From: Oopsacas minuta
Taxonomy: Eukaryota; Porifera; Hexactinellida; Lyssacinosida; Leucopsacidae
Direction: 5' to 3'
NCBI GenBank assembly: GCA_024704765.1
Contig: JAKMXF010000049.1
Location: 40,387 to 91,000 of the forward strand
Length of the DNA: 50,614 nucleotides
Below the pieces are notes generated by a model. The model did no database searches. It was not told where the DNA came from and was given only the letters and a program-made list of their open reading frames with translations. Of the stretch, positions 30,927-41,500 are shown piece by piece (the first letter of the stretch is position 1; each line of letters begins with the position of its first letter). The translations under genes were made by a program, and so were the position numbers.

Positions 30927-32498
30927 TTACAATGTTCTATTAGTTGCTAGGCTGTGGGTATTTATAATCGTAATATCCTTAAGTTGCAATCTGTGTAGCT
31001 CTGAATAATATACGAACATCTGAGCTAAGAGCTTCATCTGTCTTGTTAACAACATGCTCACATCTTCACTCCTGCATTCTATAGAGTTTATTTCCTTCTC
31101 CATCCTCCACTCCTGCTGTCTGTCCTCTAGCCGAGTCAGAGGTGAGGAGAGAGAGGCCAGAAAGAAGGGAGGGGTGTCAGGATACTCAAAATAAACAGAT
31201 ACTAAGAAGTATAGCTTGTACTGTTCGTAATGTAGCTCTCCGGAGTAACAGTGTCCATCTCTGGGAGAGAAGTTTTCTAGCAGCTTACCACTACTGGATC
31301 TGGCTAGACTCTCCTTCAGTTCCTCACTACTCAAGAGTTTCCAGTCACAGAGCTTAGCATTAGAATCTATTCCTGAATTGGCTATAGTCTCCAGCTGATC
31401 AGCTAGAGAACTACGACTAGTTACCCGCCTGAAGAGACTATCGATAATATGACCGGTGTGAGTCTGAGCTATCTCACGATTAGGTACTAGGATGTTCGCA
31501 TCAGGTCTCAACCCTCCCATACATTGTACCCACAAATTCTCGAATACTGATATCCTATCATGCACCAGACTGGGCACTACCAGATTGGTGAGGAGATTAG
31601 ACCTGTTCATCCACCTAGCTCTAGGAGCTTCCGGTTTAGGAGCCAGTTCTGTTATAGTAGCAATCACAGTCTCGTCGTAAGTGTCGAATGCGAATCGAAT
31701 AGTGACTGAGTTAGGAGAGGAACGTATCTTGAGGAATATCTGTACAGAGTGTAAGTACTCCTCTTCTTCTGCTAGCTTTCTGATGTCCACCAGTTTCACT
31801 TCAAAATTCAGCTGCTTACAGCTGCAATATGACTTTGTTTCTATAAAGAGAATGTATAGAGGAGGTACCAGTCGCTTGGCTAACACTCTTTCTGCGTTCT
31901 CATGCATCACGTGCATACCCAGATCATTCTCATTGCTAGCAGCCTTAGCAGATAGCCTCTCTACAACTCGTGACAGCTCTGTCATCATGTTAGATTTCCT
32001 TACGTTATCTTCTAACCTTATTGAGGTCTCTTCTTTCAACTTCTTAGCTTGAGTAGTTAGTCTCTGCCTTGTCTGTAATTCCCATTGTAATCTCTGCTTC
32101 ATCAGCTCGTGAGGGCCATCAGTAGGAGAATACTCAATTAGTTGTGTCAGTTCACTCTCATCTATTATTTCTATCTGCTCATGCATAGAAGATAAAGTAA
32201 GACATGACTGTATTTCTTTTTTCAGGTGTTGCGAGTGGTATAACAAGTTCTCCAGCTGTAACAGCTGTTTGTTGAATGCTTCCTTACACAACTGCAGATC
32301 TTCTCTAGCCGAAACTCCTTTAGAGTGAGCCGCTCTATTCATATCCAGCAAGAAGGAAAGATATATATTGGCGTCTTGTCTCAACTTCATACAAGAAGCA
32401 GATTTACCACACTTCTTAGCCTCATAGAGGTCTGATAATAAAACACGAATGTTTTCGTAATAGGATTTGTATTCTTTGAATGGACTACAAGCACTCAT
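30927..32498 (-). CDS. THOC5: THO complex subunit 5
   Basis: This is a 523-aa single-exon frame. THOC5 is a subunit of the THO/TREX complex, which couples transcription to mRNA export. The order of blocks matches the family: an N-terminal coiled-coil region with LENLLYHSQHLKKEI (82-96), LQWELQTRQRL (137-147), PPLYILF (212-218), NLWVQCMGGL (321-330), THTGHIIDSLFRRVTSR, and a C-terminal PPFFLASL and LLTRQMKLLAQMFVYY. Human THOC5 is 683 aa; the difference is mostly the acidic, low-complexity middle and tail. The many-exon structure usual in animals is absent. Confusion with UVRAG-type coiled-coil proteins was considered and set aside because of the LWVQ..GGL and PPLYILF blocks. Confidence 0.88.
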   Translation of the reverse strand: MSACSPFKEYKSYYENIRVLLSDLYEAKKCGKSASCMKLRQDANIYLSFLLDMNRAAHSKGVSAREDLQLCKEAFNKQLLQLENLLYHSQHLKKEIQSCLTLSSMHEQIEIIDESELTQLIEYSPTDGPHELMKQRLQWELQTRQRLTTQAKKLKEETSIRLEDNVRKSNMMTELSRVVERLSAKAASNENDLGMHVMHENAERVLAKRLVPPLYILFIETKSYCSCKQLNFEVKLVDIRKLAEEEEYLHSVQIFLKIRSSPNSVTIRFAFDTYDETVIATITELAPKPEAPRARWMNRSNLLTNLVVPSLVHDRISVFENLWVQCMGGLRPDANILVPNREIAQTHTGHIIDSLFRRVTSRSSLADQLETIANSGIDSNAKLCDWKLLSSEELKESLARSSSGKLLENFSPRDGHCYSGELHYEQYKLYFLVSVYFEYPDTPPFFLASLSSPLTRLEDRQQEWRMEKEINSIECRSEDVSMLLTRQMKLLAQMFVYYSELHRLQLKDITIINTHSLATNRTL

Positions 32499-34194
32499 TA
32501 GGAATGTATCTAAATTTCATAATAGTTATTACATCAATAGACACGCCAGAAAATCAAGGATTATTGGTCAAAGTGTTTCATTGTCCAGGATTTGGACCAA
32601 AATTATCTGGTCACGCGGCAAACATGTTAAACGAGGTATCATGCTATTTGTATTACAAAATGAAAAAAATATCAATTTATAGTTGTATACATGTACCTGT
32701 CAAATAATATAGTGTCCAGGAATTTTTGGGTGCAAATGTTGAGATGTACAGGATTTAGACCTAAACATGGTGGTTACCCTACCCTAGGCCAGGGTGGTTT
32801 ATGACGCCTATGAATACACTGTTAGAGGAAAATTAGTCCTCTAAAATTTACTGAAAATGGTCCTATAATCCAATATTGCATAGATATTTGGTCCTAAACT
32901 TATCGAAAAAAAGATCTGGGGTCAAAATACGGTCCTGACGGACAATTTTTCAGACTTCCATAATTCATGGAACGGAATGGACAAGTTTTTCTTGGGGAAT
33001 TTTCAAAACTTAGTTTGACACATATTTGCCCTCAAAATCACAAAATAGTGTAGAACAACAGTTGTCAAGGATATGCATATCTAATGACATTTCACGTCGA
33101 TATCAATCAATGAGTCAAATTTGTATCGATTTGTATAGTATTTATTTCATTTCGCCTAGAAATGTTCCCTCTCTAATTTTCGATCTCCTTTTCTTGGCTA
33201 GAGGGAGGTAGTTATCCAGCCTAAAGCTGGTTCATATAATATTCGCGATTGAGCATGATGAAAAGCTGCTCACGATTGTTGATCGATTTCGCTCAAAATG
33301 GAGAAAATTGATTACCACAAACATGAAAAGTCAAACAAAAGCTTGACAACCGTCATAAAATAATATTCTGAGATTTACAAGGCTAAATGTGCAACAAACA
33401 ACAAATTTGAAATTTCTTCAAAAAAAACTTGTCAGTTAATAAATAATATCTAGATAATATCAAATTTGGAATCTAAAATATGATAAATCATGTAGATATA
33501 GATTTGAAAATGTCAAATTTGGAATCTACATACTCGATTGACTAGCATTGAAAAGTATAGGGAAATATTGGCGCATATGTCTTTACCAATTCGTGAATTT
33601 GCAGAATGGAAAAGCATAAATTACCCAAATCAAATATTATCTAATACTCATCAGCTACCAAATTAGATATTAGTGAGATGCTTACTTGCTGGTATAAAGA
33701 AGATTTGAAAGCAGATTATCTAGCATAGGTAATGACGGATGAGGATTGCGAAGAAGCGTCCTATTGGGATCAAAAGGCCGCAGAATATGTTACAAAAACT
33801 TTATATTATGTCGTATTGATTTGATATTCTCAAACCCAAGTTTTAACGAAAGATCAACAGAAGACATTTATCAAATGGAAATATTCACACCTTCTCACAT
33901 AGTTCATATTTATTTGTTTTATGTATATGCATAGAGGAAATAATACAAAAATGCAAAAAGGTTTTAGAATTATACTTCTAAAGGCTATAATGGGGTAATC
34001 GAGTATGCTGAGTCCGAATATGATTTTTAACATCGTATGATCAATTTTTGTTGTTATTTATGTACATAAAGTAAACAAATTCAAAAAGTTCGTATACTTT
34101 TAACGGTTACAGAGGTAATCGAGTGTTCGAATGTGATGTTGTGAATAGCATATCGTGAATATTCGACTTAGAGAGTGACTTTCAAACATACATA
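32499..34194. other. Intergenic; core repeats
   Basis: No gene is seen. Copies of the dispersed core repeat are at 33523-33545 (minus), 33991-34022 (plus) and about 34120-34138 (plus); the last two are separated by about 125 bp including AAGTAAACAAATTC. Confidence 0.55.
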
Positions 34195-35487
34195 CAGGGT
34201 GGGGCATAATTTCTGCCACAGTATTATAAGATTACCACAAATATTTCTTCCAACATTCAAGTCTTATTTGCCCCTTAGATACATTGTATTATATGTTTAG
34301 GGTGTTGTAATAAAGTAATATTTCTTCTGTGTCTATAATCTCAACTATATTGTAATCGATCAAGAATTATTCTATTATTTGAGGAAGGGAAAAGTCCATC
34401 AGAAATATTCAAAATACTAAAATTTCCCAATAGTAGAAGGAAGTTGATATATAGAACTATTAAGCGATATACAGATACTGGGGGGATAAATGACAAACGC
34501 TGGTCGTCCACGCTCTGTTACCACTCAAAGGCTTAAAAAGGTATTGAGGGAACGGATACGGAGGAATCCCCGCCGTTCAATGAGGAAAATGGCCTCTGAA
34601 CTTAAGATCTCTCGTAGATCTATTGGACGAGTTGTTAAAAGAGACTTAGAGATGCGTTCTTTCAAGCGAAAGAGAGTGCACCATCTCTCGGTCTTAGTAA
34701 AGGGAAAAAGAGTCACGAGGAGTAAGGGACTACTAAACCGGCACGCAATCCATGGTCTTGAATCTTTTGTATTTACTGATGAGAAATTATTCACCATAGA
34801 GGATATACATAACCCGCAAAAGGATCGTATCATCTCATCCTCACTTGAAAACATTCCTGAAGAACTTCGATACGTTAGTCGGATACAAAAACCTCTCTCA
34901 GTGATGGTATGGGCGGGAATTTTTGCAATTAGCCGGACACTACTCATTTTTGTACCCGCAGGAGTGAAAATCAACACTCAGGACCTACCGAGAGCTTATA
35001 TTAAAGCCTGTTGTAAAAGGACTGAGCCGTACGATGTTTTCTGGAAAACCTTTTGTGTTTCAACAGGACGGTGCTCCAGCTCATACTTCTAATGCTACAC
35101 AAGCATGGTTTCGGAGCAATAATCCCAATTTTATTCGGAAGGAGGAATGGCCACCCTACAGTCCTGATTTGAACCCATGGACTATTCAATCTGGTCAATC
35201 TTGGAAACAAATGCCTGTTCAAAGTCTCACACTAATGTAGAGTCATTGAAAAGGGCATTGTGTCGAGAATGGGAGAGGATACCTCAAGAAACCCTACGTG
35301 CTGCTGTTAATGCTTTTCCCAAGAGACTGCACAGTTATTAAAGCAAAAGGTGGCTATATTGAAAAATGATTTATATTATTGATAATGAATGTATTTAGTA
35401 TTCACTTGAAAAGTATCAGGATGATACTGTGCTAATTAGGAATCATATCGAAATTTAACCTTGTGGCAGAACTTATGCCCCACCCTG
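34195..35487 (+). mobile_element. mariner/Tc1 element, DD37D type, full length
   Basis: The terminal inverted repeats CAGGGTGGGGCATAATTTCT (left) and the reverse complement CAGGGTGGGGCATAAGTTCT (right) are flanked by TA at 34193-34194 and 35488-35489. The 1293-bp length is normal for mariner. The coding region between them is frameshifted (next entry). The TIRs differ by very few bases, so the element is fairly young. Confidence 0.93.
34375..35341 (+). pseudogene. mariner transposase, frameshifted
   Basis: Three frames are needed. An N-terminal HTH part (EEGKSPSEIFKILK, about 34380-34490) breaks before GRPRSVTTQ. The main piece (34490-35030) holds the first catalytic Asp in FTDEK. After a shift near 35030, FQQDGAPAHTS supplies the second. 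A third shift near 35178 separates PPYSPDLNP from a following MDYSIWS that carries the third Asp. Counting residues from the second to the third Asp gives 37 between, hence DD37D. With at least three frame breaks the copy cannot make active enzyme. Confidence 0.88.
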
Positions 35488-35815
35488 TAGGATACTTAGT
35501 AATACATAACACAAATTATCGGCTGATAAGGAGTAACATAGGCGCCCGAACGGTGCCTATTAAGGACGCTTCGTATCCGCAACCGCGTAGCGCAAGGAAA
35601 AGTAGCTTACTTTTATATGTTGTATTTTTCAACTATACAAGTAGTAATGTATGGATTGCACAATCTGTGACCAAAGAATTTATTCATACATTTGGAAAAT
35701 ATAAATAAAATCATTTCGCGGATTAATCCTGATACATATTTGAAGCATGTTTTTCTATGGAAATCTTTCTTATATTTCCCCGATCGGAATGATATTATAA
35801 CAGATATTTTGTTCA

Positions 35816-35863
35816 TTAACTTATAATCATGTGACACTTCGGTGTTACATGATTATAAGTTAA
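35816..35863. repeat. 22-bp stem hairpin with TTCG loop
   Basis: TTAACTTATAATCATGTGACAC is followed by TTCG and its reverse complement with one mismatch. The closing pair and loop form C(TTCG)G, which as RNA is an exceptionally stable tetraloop. It lies 330 bp right of the mariner element. Confidence 0.75.
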
Positions 35864-36244
35864 TTCGTAATCTTGCTTAGGTTATGGTTAAATGAACTTC
35901 ATACTGCCCTATCTATAGAAGTCTTCTAAAGATAGGGTGGTATGAAGGATATCCCTACCGTTATACCCCTACCAAATCCTCCTACAAAATGGGGACATGA
36001 GAATACTTTCCAGTAGGATATCCAATTCAAGCTTTAAGTGTTACGTGAAGTTTGAACCACCCCTTTAGTGCCAGGAAATTAACCCTTTTAGGTTTCTATT
36101 CGATAACAAGTCAGATGAATCAAGTAAAGTCATAAATAAACTATATTGAATCTCGAATATGTCTACAAAATAATGGAATAAAATTATGATAAATTAATAT
36201 AATACGTCTAAAGAATATGAGAGTAGGAAGAGAAAGATCAAGAG

Positions 36245-36297
36245 AGGTGCAGCTACCGCATCATGACCACTGTTCTTCTTCCATGGTAGTTGCACCT
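36245..36297. repeat. 51-bp palindromic miniature element, copy 2
   Basis: GGTGCAGCTACC and GGTAGTTGCACC flank a core with CATGACCACTGTTC. Reversed, it matches the element at 1686-1736 in both ends and in the ACAGTGGTC core. Confidence 0.6.
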
Positions 36298-37854
36298 CAA
36301 TGGAAAGGATAGAGGAGAGGAGTGGGGTGGAGTGAGGAGAGAAATGAGATGTGACGCATCTCCAACTCTCCTCTGTACTCCAAATAAATATCCACTCTCA
36401 AACAGCTTATTTCCTCCTCTTTGTGACTTGATCAGCCTAAACGTCGGCTGATCAAAGGGTTCCGCCATAAGGATTGTCAATTCCAAAAATAATTAGGATT
36501 ATCTATGCAATTGAAAGACTTGTCTGTAATCAGAAATAATTATTAGAAAAATGGATTAATTATGTGTACTTAGATTAAATTAATTACTTAATTAATATCA
36601 TATCAAATTGAGCAATCAAATAAGGTGTGAATTGTCGTTATCCTGTAAAGGGTCGTATCACTCATATGGCATACAACAAAGAGGTATACGATAGTTTTAT
36701 AGACCGTGCGTTCGTTTGACCGTATCCCTATTCTTTGACCCCTGAAATAATTTTAAATGTGTGTACCATCCTAATTAGCATGGAGTATACTAAAAATTTT
36801 AATCCTTACACATATTTGCAGTAATGTAACTAAATAGGATTATCTAGAAAATTAACAAACTATTGTTTTCTGTACACAAATATATACATTTAATAAATAA
36901 TGTTTTTAGAATATAATATTTAATATAAATTGGGTGGTCATAGGTTGGGGCTTTAAGAGGCTGCCACAACTAGACACATTAAAATCCATCCTGTAATGTA
37001 CTGAATTTTATTCATAACGCATATAAATTGACGAAAACATGTACAAAACTACAATTTCTACTCCACTAAAGTTAATACAAAAAATGTGTCAACTCAGATG
37101 GTATTAATTAGTGGATCTGGAAGTTATAGTACTTGTAAGTATATTAAATGAATTTTAAATTCTCAGGTTACAATAGATAAGTCATCTCATATAATATCGT
37201 TAGAGTAGAATTATGCATTAAGCTTTGCACATTAATTTTCTCATTATGCGGCCAATTCCCGTTATATCAACACGGATACTAGGACTTAACTAGCATTGAG
37301 GCAGAGGAGGCAACTGCCTCCATACCACCCCCTTCCTTGAAGCGTTACGTAACGTTTGAACGGTTTGTATCGAAATCTGGAATTATACAAATATGGTCTC
37401 AAACCGTCACAGTGACATACAATTCATGAGGTCTATGTGATTGTCGAACTTTTCCAATAACATATATCCCAACCTATTACACTCCATATGTTGATCATCA
37501 CACCGTTTTTACTGTTTATTTATATATAGACATAAGTAATGATAATAGTTTCTATGAAAATATGACCCTAACATAACATTGAGTCAGCAGGGATGGATCT
37601 AGGTTCAAACGTCATGTTGTTTTATCTTCTATGTAATTTTATGGTACTCCTGAAGTTCACTGGTGGGGCTAATCAAATGACAAGTTTTGCATTCTCAATT
37701 TATGTGGAATTTTACAGCTGTAAAAGTCAAGAAATGTAATGACGTACAACACGTATCATCGTGGCCTTCGTTATATAAGGCCAATTAGCAACTTGAAGAT
37801 TTTGGGTCAGTGATAAGTCCGAAGTCCATTATAATTATACAGGCAATTATATTA

Positions 37855-37985
37855 CAGTTGAAATCGGGTTATTTTGTCGATTTGATTGCACTGCCAAACG
37901 ACAAAATAACTCAATAGACAAAATAATCCATTATACTGAATACTGATAGACAGGATCATTTGTTTGAATTGAGTCCCGAATTAAT
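37855..37985. repeat. Dispersed repeat shared with 21083-21200
   Basis: TTGAAATCGGGTTATTTTGT, AAACGACAAAATAAC and GATAGACAGGATCATTTG parallel the copy in SLU7 intron 4 in the same order and strand. Confidence 0.65.
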
Positions 37986-38555
37986 GTATTATTTGTTGAT
38001 ACTGAATTTGCAAATAATTCCAGATGGCCAGATCAAAACGTTATCTGTATATTTACTTTTATTTAGCATATATGTCTGAAAAAGCTCTAATTTTGAAACT
38101 CAGTAGAGAGTATTTTATAGATATACTCATACTAATTTTATACCATTAAATCTGTATTGGATGTTTTCAAATATCAATAAATAAGTTGTAGGAAAATTTT
38201 GCACGTTATGCATTATTTATAGTAAGCATAACTGCTCAAAGAGGTGAGGCTAAGCCCCATAAAATGTGATAAAGCTATTGCACTGACAGCCCCCACCTAC
38301 GCCTACTCCCTGCTCCTCGCTCTGTTGGAGTGGGGATTTACCTTGGATTAGTGGCCTTTACCTGCTTAGATGTTTTTCTAGCTCATTTCGAGGCTAGTAT
38401 CCAAATATCCTCTGTACACAATATCCTACTTTCGGCTAGGTGGTATATATAATTGTATCCAACAAAATTTGACGTTACTTGCTGTTCTTCTATTCAACAA
38501 GGCTAATTATATACAAAGCTTACTTTAGATCTTTCACAATATTAGAAATCGAGTT

Positions 38556-41500
38556 ATGGCTAGAAGGTTGGAACGGCCTCCTGACCTAGAACTTTTGCCA
38601 GTAAATCGGAGTGAATTAAAACGTACTCTATCAAGTTTGAATCTTGGAGACGAAAAAACAGAATTCATCCTGGAACACGGCGAAAAGTTTATTGATAAAC
38701 CCGAACTATTATCAGTAAGGTTGGAGATTACACTTGATACGGCAGAAGAAATAACGGAAGCTCTAAAGATATCCAGGCAAGTAAACACTAGTGGATTAAC
38801 CAAAGAGATGGCTAATGAAATTGATAGATGTTCGAAAATGAATGTTGTTAAAAGCCCATTAGATATTGCATTACTTCTCGATCTTGATGAGGGTATCGTC
38901 ACTGCTTACCTAAACTCTAAGAGCCTAAACGATCGACAAAAAAGAGCTATCAATGAAAAATATAGAAAGGGTTATTCCATTCGTGACATCGTAGATCAAT
39001 TGAAATTACCACACAGAAAAGTTTTGGAATATGTGGAAGGTACCTATTTAGAATTCACTGGAAGAGAAGGTCGAAAGGTTTTGGAATTAATACTTAAAAA
39101 TTCCCAAGAGGTCACAGTTGAAAGAATAAGAGAGAAGATAATATGTAAAGATCTGAAACTGCAAGATCAGTTAATGTGTGTTTTGAAGCAGAAGAATGAA
39201 AGTGAATATACACAGATAATTACATACTTACACAAGTTTAGTGAATCGAGAAACTTTAGCAATGTTGATACACATTTATCCTTGGATGATATATTTTTCA
39301 TCAATCAAAGTGTTCTAAGTATCAATTTACTCAGCATACAATTGAATAAAGTGGAGACAGTCATAAGAAACTTTGTACAGCGATATGCTCCACTTGAAAT
39401 TGAGGAGAATGGATATAAAAATTTGCAATTGGTTAAAGTTGCAGAAATTGCACATAATTTTGGCACAGACACAAAAACATTTCACACGTATAGAATGATT
39501 GTTACAGATTCGATTGAATCCATGATACAATCAGCAAAATCCATCAAAAGCCAGAATATTATTCACAAACCTAAAGAAATTTTTAAAAAACTTTTACCTT
39601 TGACATTTTACTACCTAAAGTGCAGCCTACCTTTCGAAGATATTACTAGGATAATTGCTGAAACTTGCCAAATCACATTCACTACTCATGATGTATTCCA
39701 TATAATTTTCCAACTTTCTGATCCAGTTTTGAGAGGCTTTTGCGTTGAACATTATTCATTCAGTAATCCCGTCCCTCTGTATTACCCAAAACTCGACGCC
39801 TCGATTAACAAACAACGAACAGAATGCAAGTTTGAAATATGCAGTGAATTATGGTACTCAATTCAAGAGTACGATGGTTTGATTTCATTCGGTTTAGGCC
39901 GAGCTGGTTGGGATCCTTTTGGGAAGTCACATTTATTAGATATGATCTTTGAAACAGATTTCGCCAAAGGAAATCCTCGAAACAGCGCATTCCATAAGAA
40001 TTCCATAGATATTCAAATGACAAATAATCTATTTGCGGCTGTAGGGGACAGTTCTTCATACGAGTCTACCAAATGGGCCTATATTGATTGTAACGGATAT
40101 GCAGACATGCGTGTTGTACATGCTATTTGTGAACATCTGGAAATTGCAATAATTCATGTAAGCCATTTTGATTTTACACGATATAGACCACAAATCATGA
40201 TGGATATAAACAAATTTAAATATGTTAAACATTTATACATATTTGTTAGAGATTGTGAAAAATATGAGGTACAAGTTGATGAGAAAAAATCCTGTATTTT
40301 CATTCCAAATTTAGTTCAAAATGATAAAACTCTCTTCTACTCTTCTTTGAAAAAGATTGGCTATGAAATATTACACTTGAAACCTAAAAAGAAGATTGGA
40401 AGGGAAATGATAGAGTCTTTAATAGGGAAGTTCAAAGCTCCTAGCTTGAAAGAAATACAATCAGACTACGAGCACATTCAGACAATGATGAGTAATATCA
40501 TGCAGAATAAGAAATCTGAAACTCTAGATTTTTCCTTCTTAAACTACTACCCATTATTTATAGTGTACATGGAATTATACTATCTAGCATCAAATGAAAC
40601 GAAGCGCGAAATGATTATTAAGCATGATAAAAATCGTGTCATTTTCAAAGAACACTTGGATAAGATGGAAATAGGCAACATTGTTCATTGTTTTAACGAA
40701 ATATTGGAAAGAAAGAATTCTATACTGATATTATGGAAATTATCACGAGAACTCTCCGTGCTCACTAACAAGATTACTCGCAGTAATGAGGGACGAAAAG
40801 TTGTTAAGCTTAAAAACGACAAATACAACCTTGAAATTCTGTGGAGAGAGGCTCTACTGTCTAGTAAATTTGGTAAGGACTGTCAAATTCGAAAGAACTT
40901 TGGAGAAAAATTTTCACTAAATTTCAGCAATTACGTGGAGAGAGGTGAGGTATTTGAGTTAATTGACGGTGACAATCTAAGATATTTTAATCAAGATATC
41001 AATGCTCTACTAGCAAACTTATACAGGAAACAGATTAAAACTCTGAAAAATACTCCTAAGAACAAAATTGAAATGAGACAGGCTCCAATTGTAGTCAGCA
41101 TATTTGGGCCGCAAAGCTCTGGAAAATCTACTTTATTGAATTATTGCTTTGGTTGTAAGTTTCTAACAAGTGCAGGCAGATGCACAAGAGGGATATACGC
41201 TTCTCTCTCTCAACTGAGTCAACCTGTCAACTGTACGGAACAGTTCCTAATTCTCGATACAGAAGGATTGGATGCGAGTGAAAAGAGAGATTCTCTAAAA
41301 CACTTCGACAGAACAATGGTATTATTCTGCCTCGCTGTTTCTCAAGTTGTAATCATAAACTTGAAAACAGATATAGGCGAAGTGATGCAAAATCTCTTAC
41401 AAATATGCGCGTATTCTCTTCACAAACTCAAAGTAAGCAAGGTAGTAGCCCCTAAAGTATTCTTTGTTCTCAATCAACAAGCGGATCCTGATCCTGAAAA

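Larger units (their letters stand above)
35488..38555. other. Intergenic upstream of the giant GTPase gene
   Basis: No gene is recognised in 3 kb. It holds the hairpin 35816-35863, an imperfect hairpin at about 35893-35946 (TTCATACTGCCCTATCT against AGATAGGGTGGTATGAA), the palindromic element 36245-36297 and a repeat at 37855-37985 shared with SLU7 intron 4. A short GC-richer stretch lies at about 38285-38345. No clear promoter element can be assigned to the downstream gene. Confidence 0.5.

Noticed and set aside
30927-32498. First reading as a UVRAG/ATG14-type coiled-coil protein
   Set aside because: The blocks PPLYILF, LWVQCMGGL and the C-terminal PPFFLASL order fit THOC5 better; no C2 domain is visible.
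36253-36486. 77-codon minus-strand frame
   Set aside because: It begins in the 51-bp palindrome and lacks any motif or splice context.
38534-38902. Open frames antisense to the giant GTPase gene (here and at several places to 45130)
   Set aside because: They are Ser/Phe-rich shadows of the long plus-strand frame, with no motifs of their own.
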